57,355 nt of DNA, taken from positions 1 to 57,355 of IMG/VR virus record IMGVR_UViG_3300020411_002891; one strand, written 5' to 3'. Each line of letters starts with the position of its first letter. Within the stretch, counting starts at the first letter, position 1. A model generated the notes under the pieces. That model saw only the letters and a list, made by a program, of their open reading frames with translations, did not search any database and was not told where the DNA came from. Positions 1 to 10,950 of the stretch are shown piece after piece. The DNA is from a virus. Both the position numbers and the translations under genes were made by a program.

Positions 1-1
1 A

Positions 2-556
2 ATATATAGATCCGTACCCGCCGCTAAGATTTCGAGAGAAGGGTACCTGTACTTTTGTCAGGGCCAGACGAGGATAGTAAGGGCTGATGAAGACTGGCTC
101 CCGGGCGGCTCCGCAGGCCCAGGCTTTCACAGTAGCTCAAACTACGCGAAGATAGGTAAGGGCCGTTACGTGTCTGACATGATGCTTCTTGGGGAGGATA
201 ATGACGTATACGTCTCTAACTCTGAGGGTGTCGTATTCGCGGCTACGTCAGATATAGAGTCAGAAGGCAACGCGGAGCTGCGCTATTCCGTCAAGGGCGG
301 TGAAGGTAAGTATAAAATACTTGCAGGCGGCGGCACTGATGACCGGCAGTGCCATGCGGTAGTAGTCGACGTTGAGACTGGCCATGTACTAGTCTCTTCT
401 GGAGACTCGTCTCCTGCGGTTACTGAGATTGACCTGTCTATTCATCATGCTTTTCGTGACTTTGACTCCACGTCTACACCTGCTGTAACTAGTAAGGTAA
501 AGTCGTTAGTATCTTTTAGGAACCCCGAGGGGCCTCCAGATAAGGAGATTAGCTGA
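2..556 (+). CDS. Tail/baseplate protein, C-terminal part (partial)
   Basis: The reading frame is open from base 2, so the start lies left of the window; only the last 184 codons are visible. The stop overlaps the ATG of the next gene. The visible part is rich in Gly, Ser, Asp and beta-prone stretches, with no recognised catalytic motif. Its place directly before a 1855-aa structural protein in a fibre/baseplate cluster suggests a tail or baseplate component. An internal GTG at 170 could be taken as a start, but the frame continues upstream with normal codon use, so truncation by the window edge is the better reading. Confidence 0.6.
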   Translation: MYRSVPAAKISREGYLYFCQGQTRIVRADEDWLPGGSAGPGFHSSSNYAKIGKGRYVSDMMLLGEDNDVYVSNSEGVVFAATSDIESEGNAELRYSVKGGEGKYKILAGGGTDDRQCHAVVVDVETGHVLVSSGDSSPAVTEIDLSIHHAFRDFDSTSTPAVTSKVKSLVSFRNPEGPPDKEIS

Positions 557-3500
557 TGGCATTCTGGATTGGCTCTACTGGCGGAGGTACTGCGGTACCC
601 TCTGTTCTGTCTATACGGGAACAAGTCTACTCTCCAGCATACGGAGAGGAGATCGACGCTAAGTTTATTTATCAGCTGCTCCCCTCTTTCTACCGCACCC
701 TTATGGATGACCAAGCCATATTCAGCAATATATGGGAAGGGGTGATGCATAGGCTATCAGCGGATTCATTGAATCTGTGGCAGACAGACTACTCGAAAAG
801 TCTGAGTGATGTTCCTACACACTCCCAAAGAAAGTGGCTTAAGTACGACTTTACTAAGGTAGTAGATTTTACGATAGATCCCTCCCTTACTACGGAAAAC
901 TTTGGTAGCGATCAGTTTGTCTACAGTCCTTCTTACATCAAAGGGAGTTGGGCAAGTAGGATTGGCGGGCCCGATCTTGCGGTAGTACCGCTTACGTCAG
1001 AACTAGATCATGACTGTAGCTTGTCGTGGTCGACTAACTTTATGTCTGCTACGGCTATAGATACGAACTCAGCGGCTTTATTTGGGTATTACTACTCCGG
1101 TACCTCTGCCACTACATTATCTAACGCGCTGTTCGTCGGTATTCAGGGCCCTCAGTCTGGTAGCTCTGGCGATAATGCATCGCTGATAGTAGGGCAGGTG
1201 TCCAGCAGTGGGGCGATTACTATACGGCGCAGCGGGCCTATTATACCCAAAGCAGCGGGCAAGAAGCTAAGGTTGGCAGGGGCATACTCGGCTTCTGATA
1301 CTTCGTTGCGAGGTACGGTATACGACCGAGAGTACACTAAGGCTTCTGGCACTGCCTCTACTGCTCCGGATACTGATTCAGACGGCTATACCGCTGAGCT
1401 TACTGACTCGTCTAAAAACTTTGATGACCTCGGAGTAATCCCCGGAGATCTTATTTATTACGACGGAGACGCGTATGAGATTGCTACCGTTTCTGGCTCG
1501 GTTCTTACTACAACATTAGAGCAGCTTCCTTCAGGAGCTTCCTCTATTAGCTATACTGTTGTAGGAGAAAAGCTTTTAGGCTCCGCGTACATAAATCTGC
1601 GTTCTATGGCCGGAGACTACAAGTTTAAGGTGAACTCTTTTGGTACGAGCTGCCTTGATTTAACTGCGGCTTCTGGGCTGTTTGGGACCGCATCGGACTA
1701 CTCCAAGGCGCAGAATAAATCTATTAGCGGCACAACTGACGGCTGGTCCTATTTAGACCCCACTGTAGATACTGACCTTTTATCTATACCAAGGCTCCAG
1801 ACCACTCTAACTGAGACTCTGGCGCCCTCCGATTACTTATACGGAGGCACAGACTACGATATTAAGGGCAAGGTAGTGCAGTTTGCTGAGCCTCCGGCTA
1901 CGGCCCTATACGCCGAGTATTCGGCATACGATGAGAGGCGAGTAGAGAGTAACTTTGGAGTAAATGTAGGGCTTACGGGAGAGTCTACTGAGGACTACTT
2001 AGGTAAGGTCAAAGGTCTTTACTACTCATACTTTACTGGTCCTACCGTCAGCTCCCTAAAAAGAGGTACTCATATCCACATCGGCCTTCCCGTAGCTAAC
2101 TATGCGGGCACGGTCACTGCCATTAACGAAGACTACTCCGGGGTATTTGGGAGGATAACTATAGGCACTAAGGGCTATCTATACCCGCTCGCAGCAGGAA
2201 CACAGTTAGAGGTCGGTGACGAAGTAGAGCAGTTTCAGCCCTTATGTGATGGAATCTATTATCAAGACTACGTAGAGAGCCCGACCTGGTTTGCAGATAG
2301 CGGCGTGGTGTTTGATCACGAAATTCAGAAGTACCATGCGTTTAGAATTAGCATGAATCTCGATGTGTTCGACCCCACCCTAATCGGGAACGCTGCTGCG
2401 TTTATTCGTGCGGTTAAACCTACATGGAAGAATGGCCTCTTGCAGGCTTACATGGCGGACTTTGACGATATTGACGTAGAAGATGGAATACATATCCGAC
2501 CTAGTATGGGAATCGTAGATACTTTCGGTGGATTTCCTGATCCCTACTATGACAGCGCATATCTGGTTGATTCAGATATAGACTACGATTGGCTATACGA
2601 TAGTGCTACGACCCACCATGAGTGGGAAAAGGCAGGTGGGGCACTACACGAAAGTTCCTATGACGCTACTCGATCACTCTTTTGGAAAGGTACTGCCGAG
2701 GCAAGTCGATGGCTTACCGGCATTCTTAATGTAGAGGACATCGTAGGCACTCCTGAAAATCGGGTGGATAGTGATGGTGCCGGGTTCCGATATAAGGAAG
2801 ATGCGGACGGGCCTTGTCGATTTGTCCGCCTTCTTGGGAGAGAGGTCGCCTCGGGTACCTGCAGTATAGATGATGGAACATCGCACGCCCCTTCGCACTT
2901 AGTTACCGTAAGCGGCGCTACCTTTAATACGTCGGGTACGGACGACTATATTCCCTCAGACGGTTCTGGCGTACCTATCCGTGCTCACGTCCGGATTATG
3001 TTGAAGAAAGCTGACGGCTCTGAGTACGCGTCCACTACGGTTACTGAGGTAGTGTCTGATACGGAAATTAAGGTCTTGAGTGCCGGGTGTTCTCCTGAGA
3101 ACAGAGCAATACCTTCAGGAATCTCTGGCGAAAGCGGCCTCTTATTCGAGATTCGATCTTCAGGCCCGTCCGGTAAAATGCTGTTTGACGGGATGGTTGA
3201 GGCAAGTGGTGTATTTGGAGGTGGCGGAAGCGATGTCACTTCATTTACTACGTCAGGATCGTCGGCTAACTTCACCAGCCTCATAGAAGTGGACGGAAGT
3301 AGTGTCCCTGTAGAAACTACCTACCTCGCTATACATGCGACAAACATAGCTAGTAGCGGATTTACGGAGAGCAAAGACGTATACATAGCGAAGGTGGCTA
3401 GCGTAGCTTCTGCTACTGAGCTTGTTTTAGAAGGAACCCCAACCGGGTACTATGCAGGTACTGCCCCCTCGTCCTTCGGCTCTGGTTATCGGTGGGAACT

Positions 3501-6123
3501 ATTTCGTTGCCCCAATACGCGATTGGTGCTTGGTGACGGCACTCCTACCAGATCTACCGGCGTACTCACTGAAGAGGACACTAAAATATCGGACTCGACA
3601 GTTTCTACGATTGGATCACTCCAAACCGATATTCAGTTGCGGTATTTTCCTGCGGGTAGGCTCCACGCCCTAAACATGCACAGCGCTACGTCTGATCCCG
3701 TAGAGTCATGGGGCGATTTACATACTCGCAACTGTATAGCTATGTTTAAGACCGTATCCCACGGACTGGGTACTGGGGCTTGGGCCAGGAGCACAGGAAT
3801 ACGGGCCGGGGATATTTTAGAAGTAACTAGTCCAAGTTCCGTTGCGGGCAGCTACCCAATTATTGGCGTAGCAACGCTAAAGGAGGGGTCCTCCGTAATT
3901 AACGATTGGGTAGTAGTAGAGTCATATACTGACGCAGATAAAGCCCTATCTCCTGCACTGTCGCCTTTAGAGCAGCACCTAAAGTCGCTCTCGTCTACTT
4001 ATAAGACTGATGATACTGCCCGGGGGTCTGGGTCAAGCGCTCTGGAAGCTAACATTCGCAGGCCTGTATTTGGGCGCATTCGGGCAGGCGATACTGTAGT
4101 AATTGATGACGGCCCGTTACCTGGAGAGTATGCTGTCTCTAGGGGAGTCAAGAGCGATGAGGTTCCCCTAAGTACTAGTGTAGTATTGAGCACCGCTATT
4201 GCTGACGCCACTGGCGTTACCTACAGGACGTACGGGCAGCCGGATTTGTTTGCTACCGTAATGTACGTACACTCTCCAGAGGTACTTTCTTTTAGAGATC
4301 AACCCTCTTCCACAGTAGATTTTTACTCAAAGACATCTTCCGGTGAGCCTACTGGATTTATTACCGCCGTGATGTACGACAGCTTTAACTACTCGTTCTC
4401 GATGTCTCTTGTAGACAACAACTATGGGGTGGTCTATTACGACCGGTATTTTGAGCTGTCGCCCGACGAAGAAGTATCTTTGGTATTACGAAACGGGTAC
4501 TCGAGAGGCGTACTCGGCCCGTATAGGGCCAGTTCCCAGTCGGGAGCGATATGGCCCAATTCTGCTGCAGATAACGCTTACATGGCATCTAGGTGGTTCA
4601 GCCCGTCTGAGAGTTTCGGCAGGACACTTCGTAATTCCTTCTTAATACCCTTATGTGGAAGGGAGATCATAAGTGGAAGAAACGGAGGGTCCGCTTCGGG
4701 AGCTTTATGGACTGCGTCTAACGACAGCACCTTTTCAGATATGTTTGTGTTTGAGGATACCGGTGCGGACTTTACTGTCATCGCAAGGGATTCCGACGGC
4801 AGGCCGAATAGCCCCACTTTTATCTTGATTGAGGAGAATCAGAATACTTCAGAGACACTCTCAGATTGGCAGGAGCTGCATCCTAGATACTACACCCTTC
4901 AAATATATGACGTGATTAGCGCTACCCAAGTACATCTTAGGTTCCATGACGCGGAGAGTATAATTGCAACCTCAAGTGGAGGTGAGCACCCGTCCATTCC
5001 TGGTACTACAGGCCTGACGGCGGCTATGGAGGCTCAGTGGGGCGGTGGTGGATCAGGATCAGCCCACCTCGTATACACCGTCAGAGATGCTGGGGGCGTA
5101 GACGATAGAAGATTTGTAGTGTCGGACAAAGCAGGAGTATGGCACGAGATATCGAGCTTAAATAACACCTATAGTACGTATACTACAGGCGCTGACTACT
5201 ACGATATACCTGGCTCATCCTCCACGGGGTCCTATAGCGGCAGCTGGGAAGCTGGTCACAGCGGATTGCCGCTACACACTACTGCAACCCTCACTAGAGA
5301 TATTCCGCTTTCAACCGGAACGAGTGAGATAAACGGAGTACCTTACCTCAGCTCACGAATAAACAGCGAAATAGATCTACGGAGTAATGCACCAGCGTTC
5401 CCTCATGAGGTGTTCCCGGATGGCTTTACTCTTACTAACGGAAGTACCGCTGTCTCTACGGGCTCGATAGGAAGTCTTAATACCCTTATTGGCACAGGTA
5501 AGCTAAACAATAATGATTGGGTACAGGGCGTTCCAACTAGGTTTGATACAAACCATGATGACGCTGAAGGCTACGCCAATTGGACTACGTCTCCAGGCGA
5601 GGCGCTAAGTAGATCTCCGGTATTTATGATGTCCGTTGACGTAGAGCCAGAGCAGGCGGAAGGCACGTTTAATGTTAATGCAAACCCTACTGGAAGCTTT
5701 ACAGTAACTATCGCAGGCACGGCAGTATCTGTAACGGCCGCCACCTCGTCCGCGTTAACAGCGGTAGCTATAAAGAACGCAGTAAACTCTGCGTCCGTTA
5801 GTGGCGTTAGGGCAGAGGCATCTGGGACGGTGACTACCCTAGCAGCCGGGTTTGGTGCTTCAGGTAATTCTATTACCATTAGCAGCAGTGACAGCGGCGT
5901 AGTTGCTTCCGGCACCAACCTTACCGGCGGGGTTGATGCGGCAATATCTACTAAGGTAAACTACACCGGAGAATCGTGTACTACTAAGCTAATTGTTAGG
6001 GGCAGGTCTATCTCTGGTTCTATAGGCAGTTTCGGTTCGTTTACCGATTGGATAAATCACGGGTCAGGGGATACTATTACCCATACAATTACGGAGAAGA
6101 CCGTCGATGAAGGCTGTGGATAA
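556..6123 (+). CDS. Very large virion structural protein (baseplate/tail), 1855 aa
   Basis: The start ATG overlaps the preceding stop. The first ~110 residues are helical, with a 'FYRTLMDDQ' stretch of the kind seen in tail or baseplate components. The rest is a long series of beta-rich, Gly/Ser/Thr/Asp-rich modules. Several share a pattern of Asp/Gly, a hydrophobic core, 'GD' and alternating strands (for example 'VIPGDLIYYDGD' and 'IRAGDTVVIDDG'). A module near residues 1690-1790 has the Ala/Thr/Val/Gly-rich repetitive character common in adhesins and tail proteins. No enzymatic motif was seen. It lies in a run of rightward genes with 1-4 base overlaps, ending in a fibre-like protein. Role in baseplate or host attachment is inferred from size, composition and neighbours; the family is not identified. 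Confidence 0.7.
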   Translation: MAFWIGSTGGGTAVPSVLSIREQVYSPAYGEEIDAKFIYQLLPSFYRTLMDDQAIFSNIWEGVMHRLSADSLNLWQTDYSKSLSDVPTHSQRKWLKYDFTKVVDFTIDPSLTTENFGSDQFVYSPSYIKGSWASRIGGPDLAVVPLTSELDHDCSLSWSTNFMSATAIDTNSAALFGYYYSGTSATTLSNALFVGIQGPQSGSSGDNASLIVGQVSSSGAITIRRSGPIIPKAAGKKLRLAGAYSASDTSLRGTVYDREYTKASGTASTAPDTDSDGYTAELTDSSKNFDDLGVIPGDLIYYDGDAYEIATVSGSVLTTTLEQLPSGASSISYTVVGEKLLGSAYINLRSMAGDYKFKVNSFGTSCLDLTAASGLFGTASDYSKAQNKSISGTTDGWSYLDPTVDTDLLSIPRLQTTLTETLAPSDYLYGGTDYDIKGKVVQFAEPPATALYAEYSAYDERRVESNFGVNVGLTGESTEDYLGKVKGLYYSYFTGPTVSSLKRGTHIHIGLPVANYAGTVTAINEDYSGVFGRITIGTKGYLYPLAAGTQLEVGDEVEQFQPLCDGIYYQDYVESPTWFADSGVVFDHEIQKYHAFRISMNLDVFDPTLIGNAAAFIRAVKPTWKNGLLQAYMADFDDIDVEDGIHIRPSMGIVDTFGGFPDPYYDSAYLVDSDIDYDWLYDSATTHHEWEKAGGALHESSYDATRSLFWKGTAEASRWLTGILNVEDIVGTPENRVDSDGAGFRYKEDADGPCRFVRLLGREVASGTCSIDDGTSHAPSHLVTVSGATFNTSGTDDYIPSDGSGVPIRAHVRIMLKKADGSEYASTTVTEVVSDTEIKVLSAGCSPENRAIPSGISGESGLLFEIRSSGPSGKMLFDGMVEASGVFGGGGSDVTSFTTSGSSANFTSLIEVDGSSVPVETTYLAIHATNIASSGFTESKDVYIAKVASVASATELVLEGTPTGYYAGTAPSSFGSGYRWELFRCPNTRLVLGDGTPTRSTGVLTEEDTKISDSTVSTIGSLQTDIQLRYFPAGRLHALNMHSATSDPVESWGDLHTRNCIAMFKTVSHGLGTGAWARSTGIRAGDILEVTSPSSVAGSYPIIGVATLKEGSSVINDWVVVESYTDADKALSPALSPLEQHLKSLSSTYKTDDTARGSGSSALEANIRRPVFGRIRAGDTVVIDDGPLPGEYAVSRGVKSDEVPLSTSVVLSTAIADATGVTYRTYGQPDLFATVMYVHSPEVLSFRDQPSSTVDFYSKTSSGEPTGFITAVMYDSFNYSFSMSLVDNNYGVVYYDRYFELSPDEEVSLVLRNGYSRGVLGPYRASSQSGAIWPNSAADNAYMASRWFSPSESFGRTLRNSFLIPLCGREIISGRNGGSASGALWTASNDSTFSDMFVFEDTGADFTVIARDSDGRPNSPTFILIEENQNTSETLSDWQELHPRYYTLQIYDVISATQVHLRFHDAESIIATSSGGEHPSIPGTTGLTAAMEAQWGGGGSGSAHLVYTVRDAGGVDDRRFVVSDKAGVWHEISSLNNTYSTYTTGADYYDIPGSSSTGSYSGSWEAGHSGLPLHTTATLTRDIPLSTGTSEINGVPYLSSRINSEIDLRSNAPAFPHEVFPDGFTLTNGSTAVSTGSIGSLNTLIGTGKLNNNDWVQGVPTRFDTNHDDAEGYANWTTSPGEALSRSPVFMMSVDVEPEQAEGTFNVNANPTGSFTVTIAGTAVSVTAATSSALTAVAIKNAVNSASVSGVRAEASGTVTTLAAGFGASGNSITISSSDSGVVASGTNLTGGVDAAISTKVNYTGESCTTKLIVRGRSISGSIGSFGSFTDWINHGSGDTITHTITEKTVDEGCG

Positions 6124-6268
6124 AATAAAAGTAGAAGACGGTGCGGTCCACATTCTCCTAAAGAAAAAGGGAGAGCCTGTTGCTGGTATCTATGTAGAGG
6201 GTAAAAAAGAGTTTGTATCTCCCGAACTAAGTAAAAAGGAAAAAGCTAATGACATCTCTGCTGAATAA
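6107..6268 (+). CDS. Small Lys/Glu-rich protein, 53 aa
   Basis: This short frame starts at ATG 6107 inside the last codons of the 1855-aa gene and ends inside the start of the next gene (20-base overlap), filling what would otherwise be a gap. A GGAG lies 10 bases before the ATG. The product begins MKAVDKIKVEDG and contains 'LLKKKGEPVAGIYVEGKK', which reads like a short beta-hairpin protein, possibly a small structural or chaperone-like factor. Overlap on both sides suggests translational coupling. No family recognised. Confidence 0.55.
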   Translation: MKAVDKIKVEDGAVHILLKKKGEPVAGIYVEGKKEFVSPELSKKEKANDISAE

Positions 6269-6860
6269 CCTTCGGCTATGGTGGCTTGGTCTTAGGAAGA
6301 CTGCCAATCTTATAGTCGATAGCTTTCGCCCGTCTGGGATGGTCGAGCTCCGCCTAATCCACGCCCAAGGCCCCAATAAAGGCAAGGTATATAAAAAGAT
6401 TAAGGGCCGTAACGTAGTTACGTCTTGGATCGGTAGTTCCCATACCTCTGGGCGTGATTTGATGAGGCGGCTCTTAGCGCCTCCGGCCAGTGAGTCGGCC
6501 ATTACTGCTTCTGGAGGTACATCCCTGTCTGGGGTAGCTTCCTGCTACGTCAAGTATATGATGCTCGGGGCGTCCTCTACCGCAGAAGATGCCACTGACA
6601 TTGCCCTAAAGTCTCCGTTAGACGGTACTGGAGATACAGAAGCCACTGAGATTGTGATTAGTTCGTACAGCTTAGACGGCTCAAATCCGTATATTACTTT
6701 TGTAGCAGAGTGGTCAGAGTCTCAGGCTAATACCGCGCTATCCGAAGTTGGGCTGTATTCTGGCAGGGATCCAAGGGACTTCATCGCTAGAAAGACATTT
6801 TCTACATTTACCAAGACAAACGAGTTCTCTCTTGAGATCCGCTGGACGCTGAGGTTCTGA
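6249..6860 (+). CDS. Virion structural protein, tail/fibre-associated, 203 aa
   Basis: Starts at ATG 6249 with an AGGA about 8 bases upstream; its stop overlaps the ATG of the following fibre gene. After a basic N-terminus, the body has a beta-rich pattern ending in 'SEVGLYSGRDPRDFIARK' and a final 'LEIRWTLRF'. This ending resembles small phage tail or baseplate proteins in which a 'SEVGLF' stretch is followed by a '(F)ARxxF...K' segment and a strand ending in Trp/Phe. Function is inferred from this resemblance and from its position between two very large structural genes. Confidence 0.55.
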   Translation: MTSLLNNLRLWWLGLRKTANLIVDSFRPSGMVELRLIHAQGPNKGKVYKKIKGRNVVTSWIGSSHTSGRDLMRRLLAPPASESAITASGGTSLSGVASCYVKYMMLGASSTAEDATDIALKSPLDGTGDTEATEIVISSYSLDGSNPYITFVAEWSESQANTALSEVGLYSGRDPRDFIARKTFSTFTKTNEFSLEIRWTLRF

Positions 6861-9800
6861 TGAGTATTTCAGATAAATTTAGAACGTGGGACCAGATGGA
6901 GACGGAGGATGACTTCATCCAGTACCTCGAGAGACTCGTTTCCGGCACCCCCTCGGAGTCCGCTGCGTCTACTGCGTCTGCGCGAGCTGCCGGCATCAAC
7001 CGCCCCTTATCTAGACTAGCCCACAACACGGATGCCCTCTTGGATGCTTTAGTAGCAACTCAAACAAGAGTGCTGCTGGCAGACAATGCGGACGAGGATG
7101 AGGCATATATAGACTTTACTGGTGGGGTCCTGACTTTCTACAAACAGTGGAAAATCTTATCGATGGCCCCCATCGAAGACAACGTTGGTTTATCTATTGC
7201 TGACGGGACTTCCGTAACCATGGGAGGCGACAACGTAGTTTATGCTGTGCTAGACCGATCTGCCGGCGACACTACTGTGGCGATTACCCCCCAGAAATCT
7301 GCGGGCTTTTCGACCCTTCGAGATACTATGAAGGCGGCCGAAGATACCGAGTCTTACTTAGATTACATTCTTATTGGGTACACCACGGGAGGTTCTGGAG
7401 ATAAGAAGACTTTTCGTATGTTCAACGGACAGACGATCCCAGACGGCGAGCGTATATCAGGCTTAGGGCTCAATACCTCATATGCTCCTGCTGTAATGGG
7501 TCGTCAGAACGGTGCGATTTTATCGGGCGGCGGCACACGCTCCTGGAATTCAGGCACGGGGGCTGTCAGTTGGAGCTCAGACCTTGACTTAAATATCCCT
7601 AGTTGCCCTAAGCTTACGGTAACGGACCCTTCTGGTTTATCTCTTCAACCCGGGGAAATACTGACAGCTACTATCACAGGTAGGAGCCAGAAGGCATTGT
7701 CCGCTACTACGCAGACAGCCCCTGCGGTAGTTCGTGACCCTTCAGCCACCTCTTTCCTTAACAGCGCCCTTGAGCACGACGGTAATGACTACGTCATTAT
7801 TGCTGTGTGCGGAGGCACTTCAGGTAATCGGACCCTTCACTGGCTTGATGGGGTAGTGCAGACAGAGCTGCTGACGTCCTTTAAGTCAGGTGACGTGGCT
7901 GGTTGGGGTACTACTGTAGTATCAGTAACGGCAGGAGACTCTGCTAAGGCTGAAGGAGCCGCCCTTACTAACGTACATAGGCAAGGCAACATTGAGATCG
8001 AGGGCGAGGGAGTAACGGTATCTTCCGAAGGCACCGACGGAAAAATAAAGGTTACGAACGACTACTACTGGCAAGACCGGAACATTTCCTTCTCTGCCCC
8101 TCATACACCTGACGGTAAGTTTTTCGTAGGGCTTCCTGGCGAGGGAGGTGTTCCGGCAGGTAAGGTGGAGATAACAGGGAAAAACTGGATATACGTAAAT
8201 GTCCCAGGCCTAACCTCAGCCACTAATATTATTGTTATTGATCTAGACGGCAGCGCAGCGCTACAGCTGGCGGAGGGTGAGCTGGCGTACTTTACTCTCG
8301 ATAGAGATATGAGCTCTTCTGTTCAGTTTGTGGGTTCTGGAACATCTCCTCTGAACCCTCTTACAGTTACCTCTATCGATAGCTTTAATAACTCAACTGC
8401 GGCTAAAGATGCCGTCGTAGTTGCCTACCGGCATCTCCAAGGATCCTCGGACACTGCGCTGGATGACTTATACGCACCGGTATTCCTCTGCGGTACTGCG
8501 ATAGAGCCTGGTAGTAATGCCTATATAGGTCAAGAGGTATCTCTGCTGGACATATCTGGCGCGCGTACCTACCAGTACTCTCATAGAGGGAGCATGGAGT
8601 GCGAGATAGTAAGTGGCAGTACGGACGCTATAAAGCTCTCCATCCTGGGCAGCCCTATAGTTATTAGCCGCCCAGGACGAGTAGGTCATATAACTGTTCC
8701 TGTAGGGGTCCTATACACAGAGTCTGTCGGAACTTTTACTAGCGCCTCGATAGGCCTCCCCGCTGTCCCAGGGTATGCCGTCATCGGAGTAACTTGGGAA
8801 GATGGCGGACGTACTCTAAGTACTGACGAGGGGTTTAGAAATAACTTTAAGGTTACGTCTGACGCAGACCGAACCCATGTAGATGACTACTTTATTCCTA
8901 TAGCCAAGCTCTACTGGAGCAGCTCTTCCGACTACCACTTCGTTTTGTGGAACGGTGCCATGATCGGAGAGGGCGGCAACATACCCAGTAAAACGTTTAA
9001 CAACGAGACTTTCTGGCACTATGGAGGTCTTTCTGTAGATGAGGCGGCTGCCATTACGGGAGCGGCATCGCCTTCCGCCTCTAATAAGTTCGTTACCGAA
9101 ACGGAATTATCTTCTGCTACGGCGACCGTCATTAGCGAATCTGACCTGGATACTCACGGAACGGGGTCTACGGATGGGGGCGCTAAGGTACTTACCTCAA
9201 AGCTTAACGTAGCGTTAGGTCCATACGTGCCGTTCCTCAACTTTGGGAAGATTGAGAAGAGCGGCAGTTTCAATCCCAAGCCTATTTACCAAGTCCTGAA
9301 CGGCTTTGATCATATCTACACAGATTCTCAAGGATCTGGCGGATCAAAAGGCGCTGATATGATTTATATTAGCGGCGGGATGGTGATTTTTGATGACACG
9401 TTTATCTCTCACGTAGACGGAACATATATAAACACGACTGTCACAGGTCACTGGCTCGGGTCTAGTGGTAACTCCAGTCTTATTAATAATACCCACAGAG
9501 CGAACCACTGCTTGGAGCTTCGAGAATCTGTGTGGTATGGAGAAGAAAGCGGCTACAAGACGGGGATCTGGCATCCCTCCCCGCCATCAGTAGGTCTCGG
9601 AACTGGGGCTACTATAGGAGGCCATTACTGGGGCATAAACTCAACCGACGGAGCTGAGCCATATAATGTAATTTGGGGTAGAAACTATATTTACATACGG
9701 CCGCACGAAGACTACGTCGTAGACACGGGTAGTGGTAAGCTGTGCTCTCGAGTAAAGGCGAGGATATCTAAATGGCCGCCGCTATTCTCATCCTCTGGTG

Positions 9801-10939
9801 GCGGCTACGGCCAGGGCACTAGAACTTTCGATACGACCCTTCATTCTGATGGGTACGGCGACGACGAAGGCACTTGGTTGTGTATAGGGTCGGTATATCT
9901 ACACGCTAATGCTACGGAGACGCAGTGGAAACTGGCGTCTTCCTTTGTAGGCGCTGGCGGCGACGACGATAACACTGGGGCGTACACCCAATACGGCGGG
10001 TTTAGTCCGACTGCGAACACCTTTGATAAAGATTGGGTAAGGGCTATACCCTTCTCTAAGATAGGTAAGCATGTAAAGTTTGAGCAGCCACTGGCGATTC
10101 ATTATCGCCCAAGCCCTGATATGGCTGTTGCGTTTGATGATGGAGTTCAGTGCGCGCATCCTAGCTGGGACGGGGATACGGTGTCGCCGACTGCCGGAGC
10201 AAGTCCTGCAGCTTTTACTGGAGGCTATAACAGAGCCAAGGGGCACTTCCCGAATACTGGCGTTGATATCGGCGGAGATCTAGATGGATACGATACTAAT
10301 AGCGTAGCTACTGCACTCGGAGCAAACCTAAACCTAGAACCGCTATTGCCGGAACTTCCTATTGGGTCGGTAGATTTTCATATATCTTGGGCGTTGAAGA
10401 CTATAGTTGACTCCGACCCAAAGACGCCGTGTATGCTCGCGGTGAAGTTAGGTGCAGTAGGGCGAATAAAAGAGCACGGGAGTAGTCAATCTATGCCCAC
10501 AGAGTGGACAGATATTAAATCTAAGTACTTCAGGTCTTGGTACATGGATAACGGCCGCCACGACCACGCCTCTTCCGGTGCCTACTCATCGAACCAGCTG
10601 TCTCCTCACTTCCAGGCAGACTTTACTATCCCCGGGATAGAAAATAGGCGGGCAGTGTTATTTCGGACAGAGCAAGACGGCGCCGTAGCAAAGATATTTG
10701 CAGACGAGTCGGCCTTTGATGTTGACGGCGGCACAACCGGCTACAGCATAAATGAGCACACCGGGTTCTTTATTACCGGCTATACAGAGAGCCTAACAAC
10801 TCAGACGATTGAGGATAAGATTGCCTTTAACTGTGATATTAATGAGAACTACTTCGAAGAGGATGACGGAGTAGCTACTATCCAAAAGAAGCACAGTACC
10901 TGGAAGAGCAACGGATCATCGGACGAGGATACTACGTGA
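6860..10939 (+). CDS. Large tail-fibre-like structural protein, 1359 aa
   Basis: Starts at ATG 6860 overlapping the previous stop and is the last gene before a strong terminator. The first ~60 residues are helical ('SDKFRTWDQMETEDDFIQYLERL') and could form the attachment segment. The remainder is beta-rich, full of Gly, Ser, Thr and Asp with many aromatic residues, and includes a Trp/Tyr/His-rich region around residues 830-1100. No intramolecular chaperone or enzymatic motif was recognised. Size, composition and final position in a tail cluster suggest a fibre or receptor-binding protein. Confidence 0.55.
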   Translation: MSISDKFRTWDQMETEDDFIQYLERLVSGTPSESAASTASARAAGINRPLSRLAHNTDALLDALVATQTRVLLADNADEDEAYIDFTGGVLTFYKQWKILSMAPIEDNVGLSIADGTSVTMGGDNVVYAVLDRSAGDTTVAITPQKSAGFSTLRDTMKAAEDTESYLDYILIGYTTGGSGDKKTFRMFNGQTIPDGERISGLGLNTSYAPAVMGRQNGAILSGGGTRSWNSGTGAVSWSSDLDLNIPSCPKLTVTDPSGLSLQPGEILTATITGRSQKALSATTQTAPAVVRDPSATSFLNSALEHDGNDYVIIAVCGGTSGNRTLHWLDGVVQTELLTSFKSGDVAGWGTTVVSVTAGDSAKAEGAALTNVHRQGNIEIEGEGVTVSSEGTDGKIKVTNDYYWQDRNISFSAPHTPDGKFFVGLPGEGGVPAGKVEITGKNWIYVNVPGLTSATNIIVIDLDGSAALQLAEGELAYFTLDRDMSSSVQFVGSGTSPLNPLTVTSIDSFNNSTAAKDAVVVAYRHLQGSSDTALDDLYAPVFLCGTAIEPGSNAYIGQEVSLLDISGARTYQYSHRGSMECEIVSGSTDAIKLSILGSPIVISRPGRVGHITVPVGVLYTESVGTFTSASIGLPAVPGYAVIGVTWEDGGRTLSTDEGFRNNFKVTSDADRTHVDDYFIPIAKLYWSSSSDYHFVLWNGAMIGEGGNIPSKTFNNETFWHYGGLSVDEAAAITGAASPSASNKFVTETELSSATATVISESDLDTHGTGSTDGGAKVLTSKLNVALGPYVPFLNFGKIEKSGSFNPKPIYQVLNGFDHIYTDSQGSGGSKGADMIYISGGMVIFDDTFISHVDGTYINTTVTGHWLGSSGNSSLINNTHRANHCLELRESVWYGEESGYKTGIWHPSPPSVGLGTGATIGGHYWGINSTDGAEPYNVIWGRNYIYIRPHEDYVVDTGSGKLCSRVKARISKWPPLFSSSGGGYGQGTRTFDTTLHSDGYGDDEGTWLCIGSVYLHANATETQWKLASSFVGAGGDDDNTGAYTQYGGFSPTANTFDKDWVRAIPFSKIGKHVKFEQPLAIHYRPSPDMAVAFDDGVQCAHPSWDGDTVSPTAGASPAAFTGGYNRAKGHFPNTGVDIGGDLDGYDTNSVATALGANLNLEPLLPELPIGSVDFHISWALKTIVDSDPKTPCMLAVKLGAVGRIKEHGSSQSMPTEWTDIKSKYFRSWYMDNGRHDHASSGAYSSNQLSPHFQADFTIPGIENRRAVLFRTEQDGAVAKIFADESAFDVDGGTTGYSINEHTGFFITGYTESLTTQTIEDKIAFNCDINENYFEEDDGVATIQKKHSTWKSNGSSDEDTT

Positions 10940-10950
10940 TGGCGAAAAAA

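Noticed and set aside
5571-5918. 115-codon leftward frame inside the 1855-aa gene
   Set aside because: Mirror of an Ala/Thr/Val-rich repetitive coding region; no ribosome site and no place in the rightward operon.
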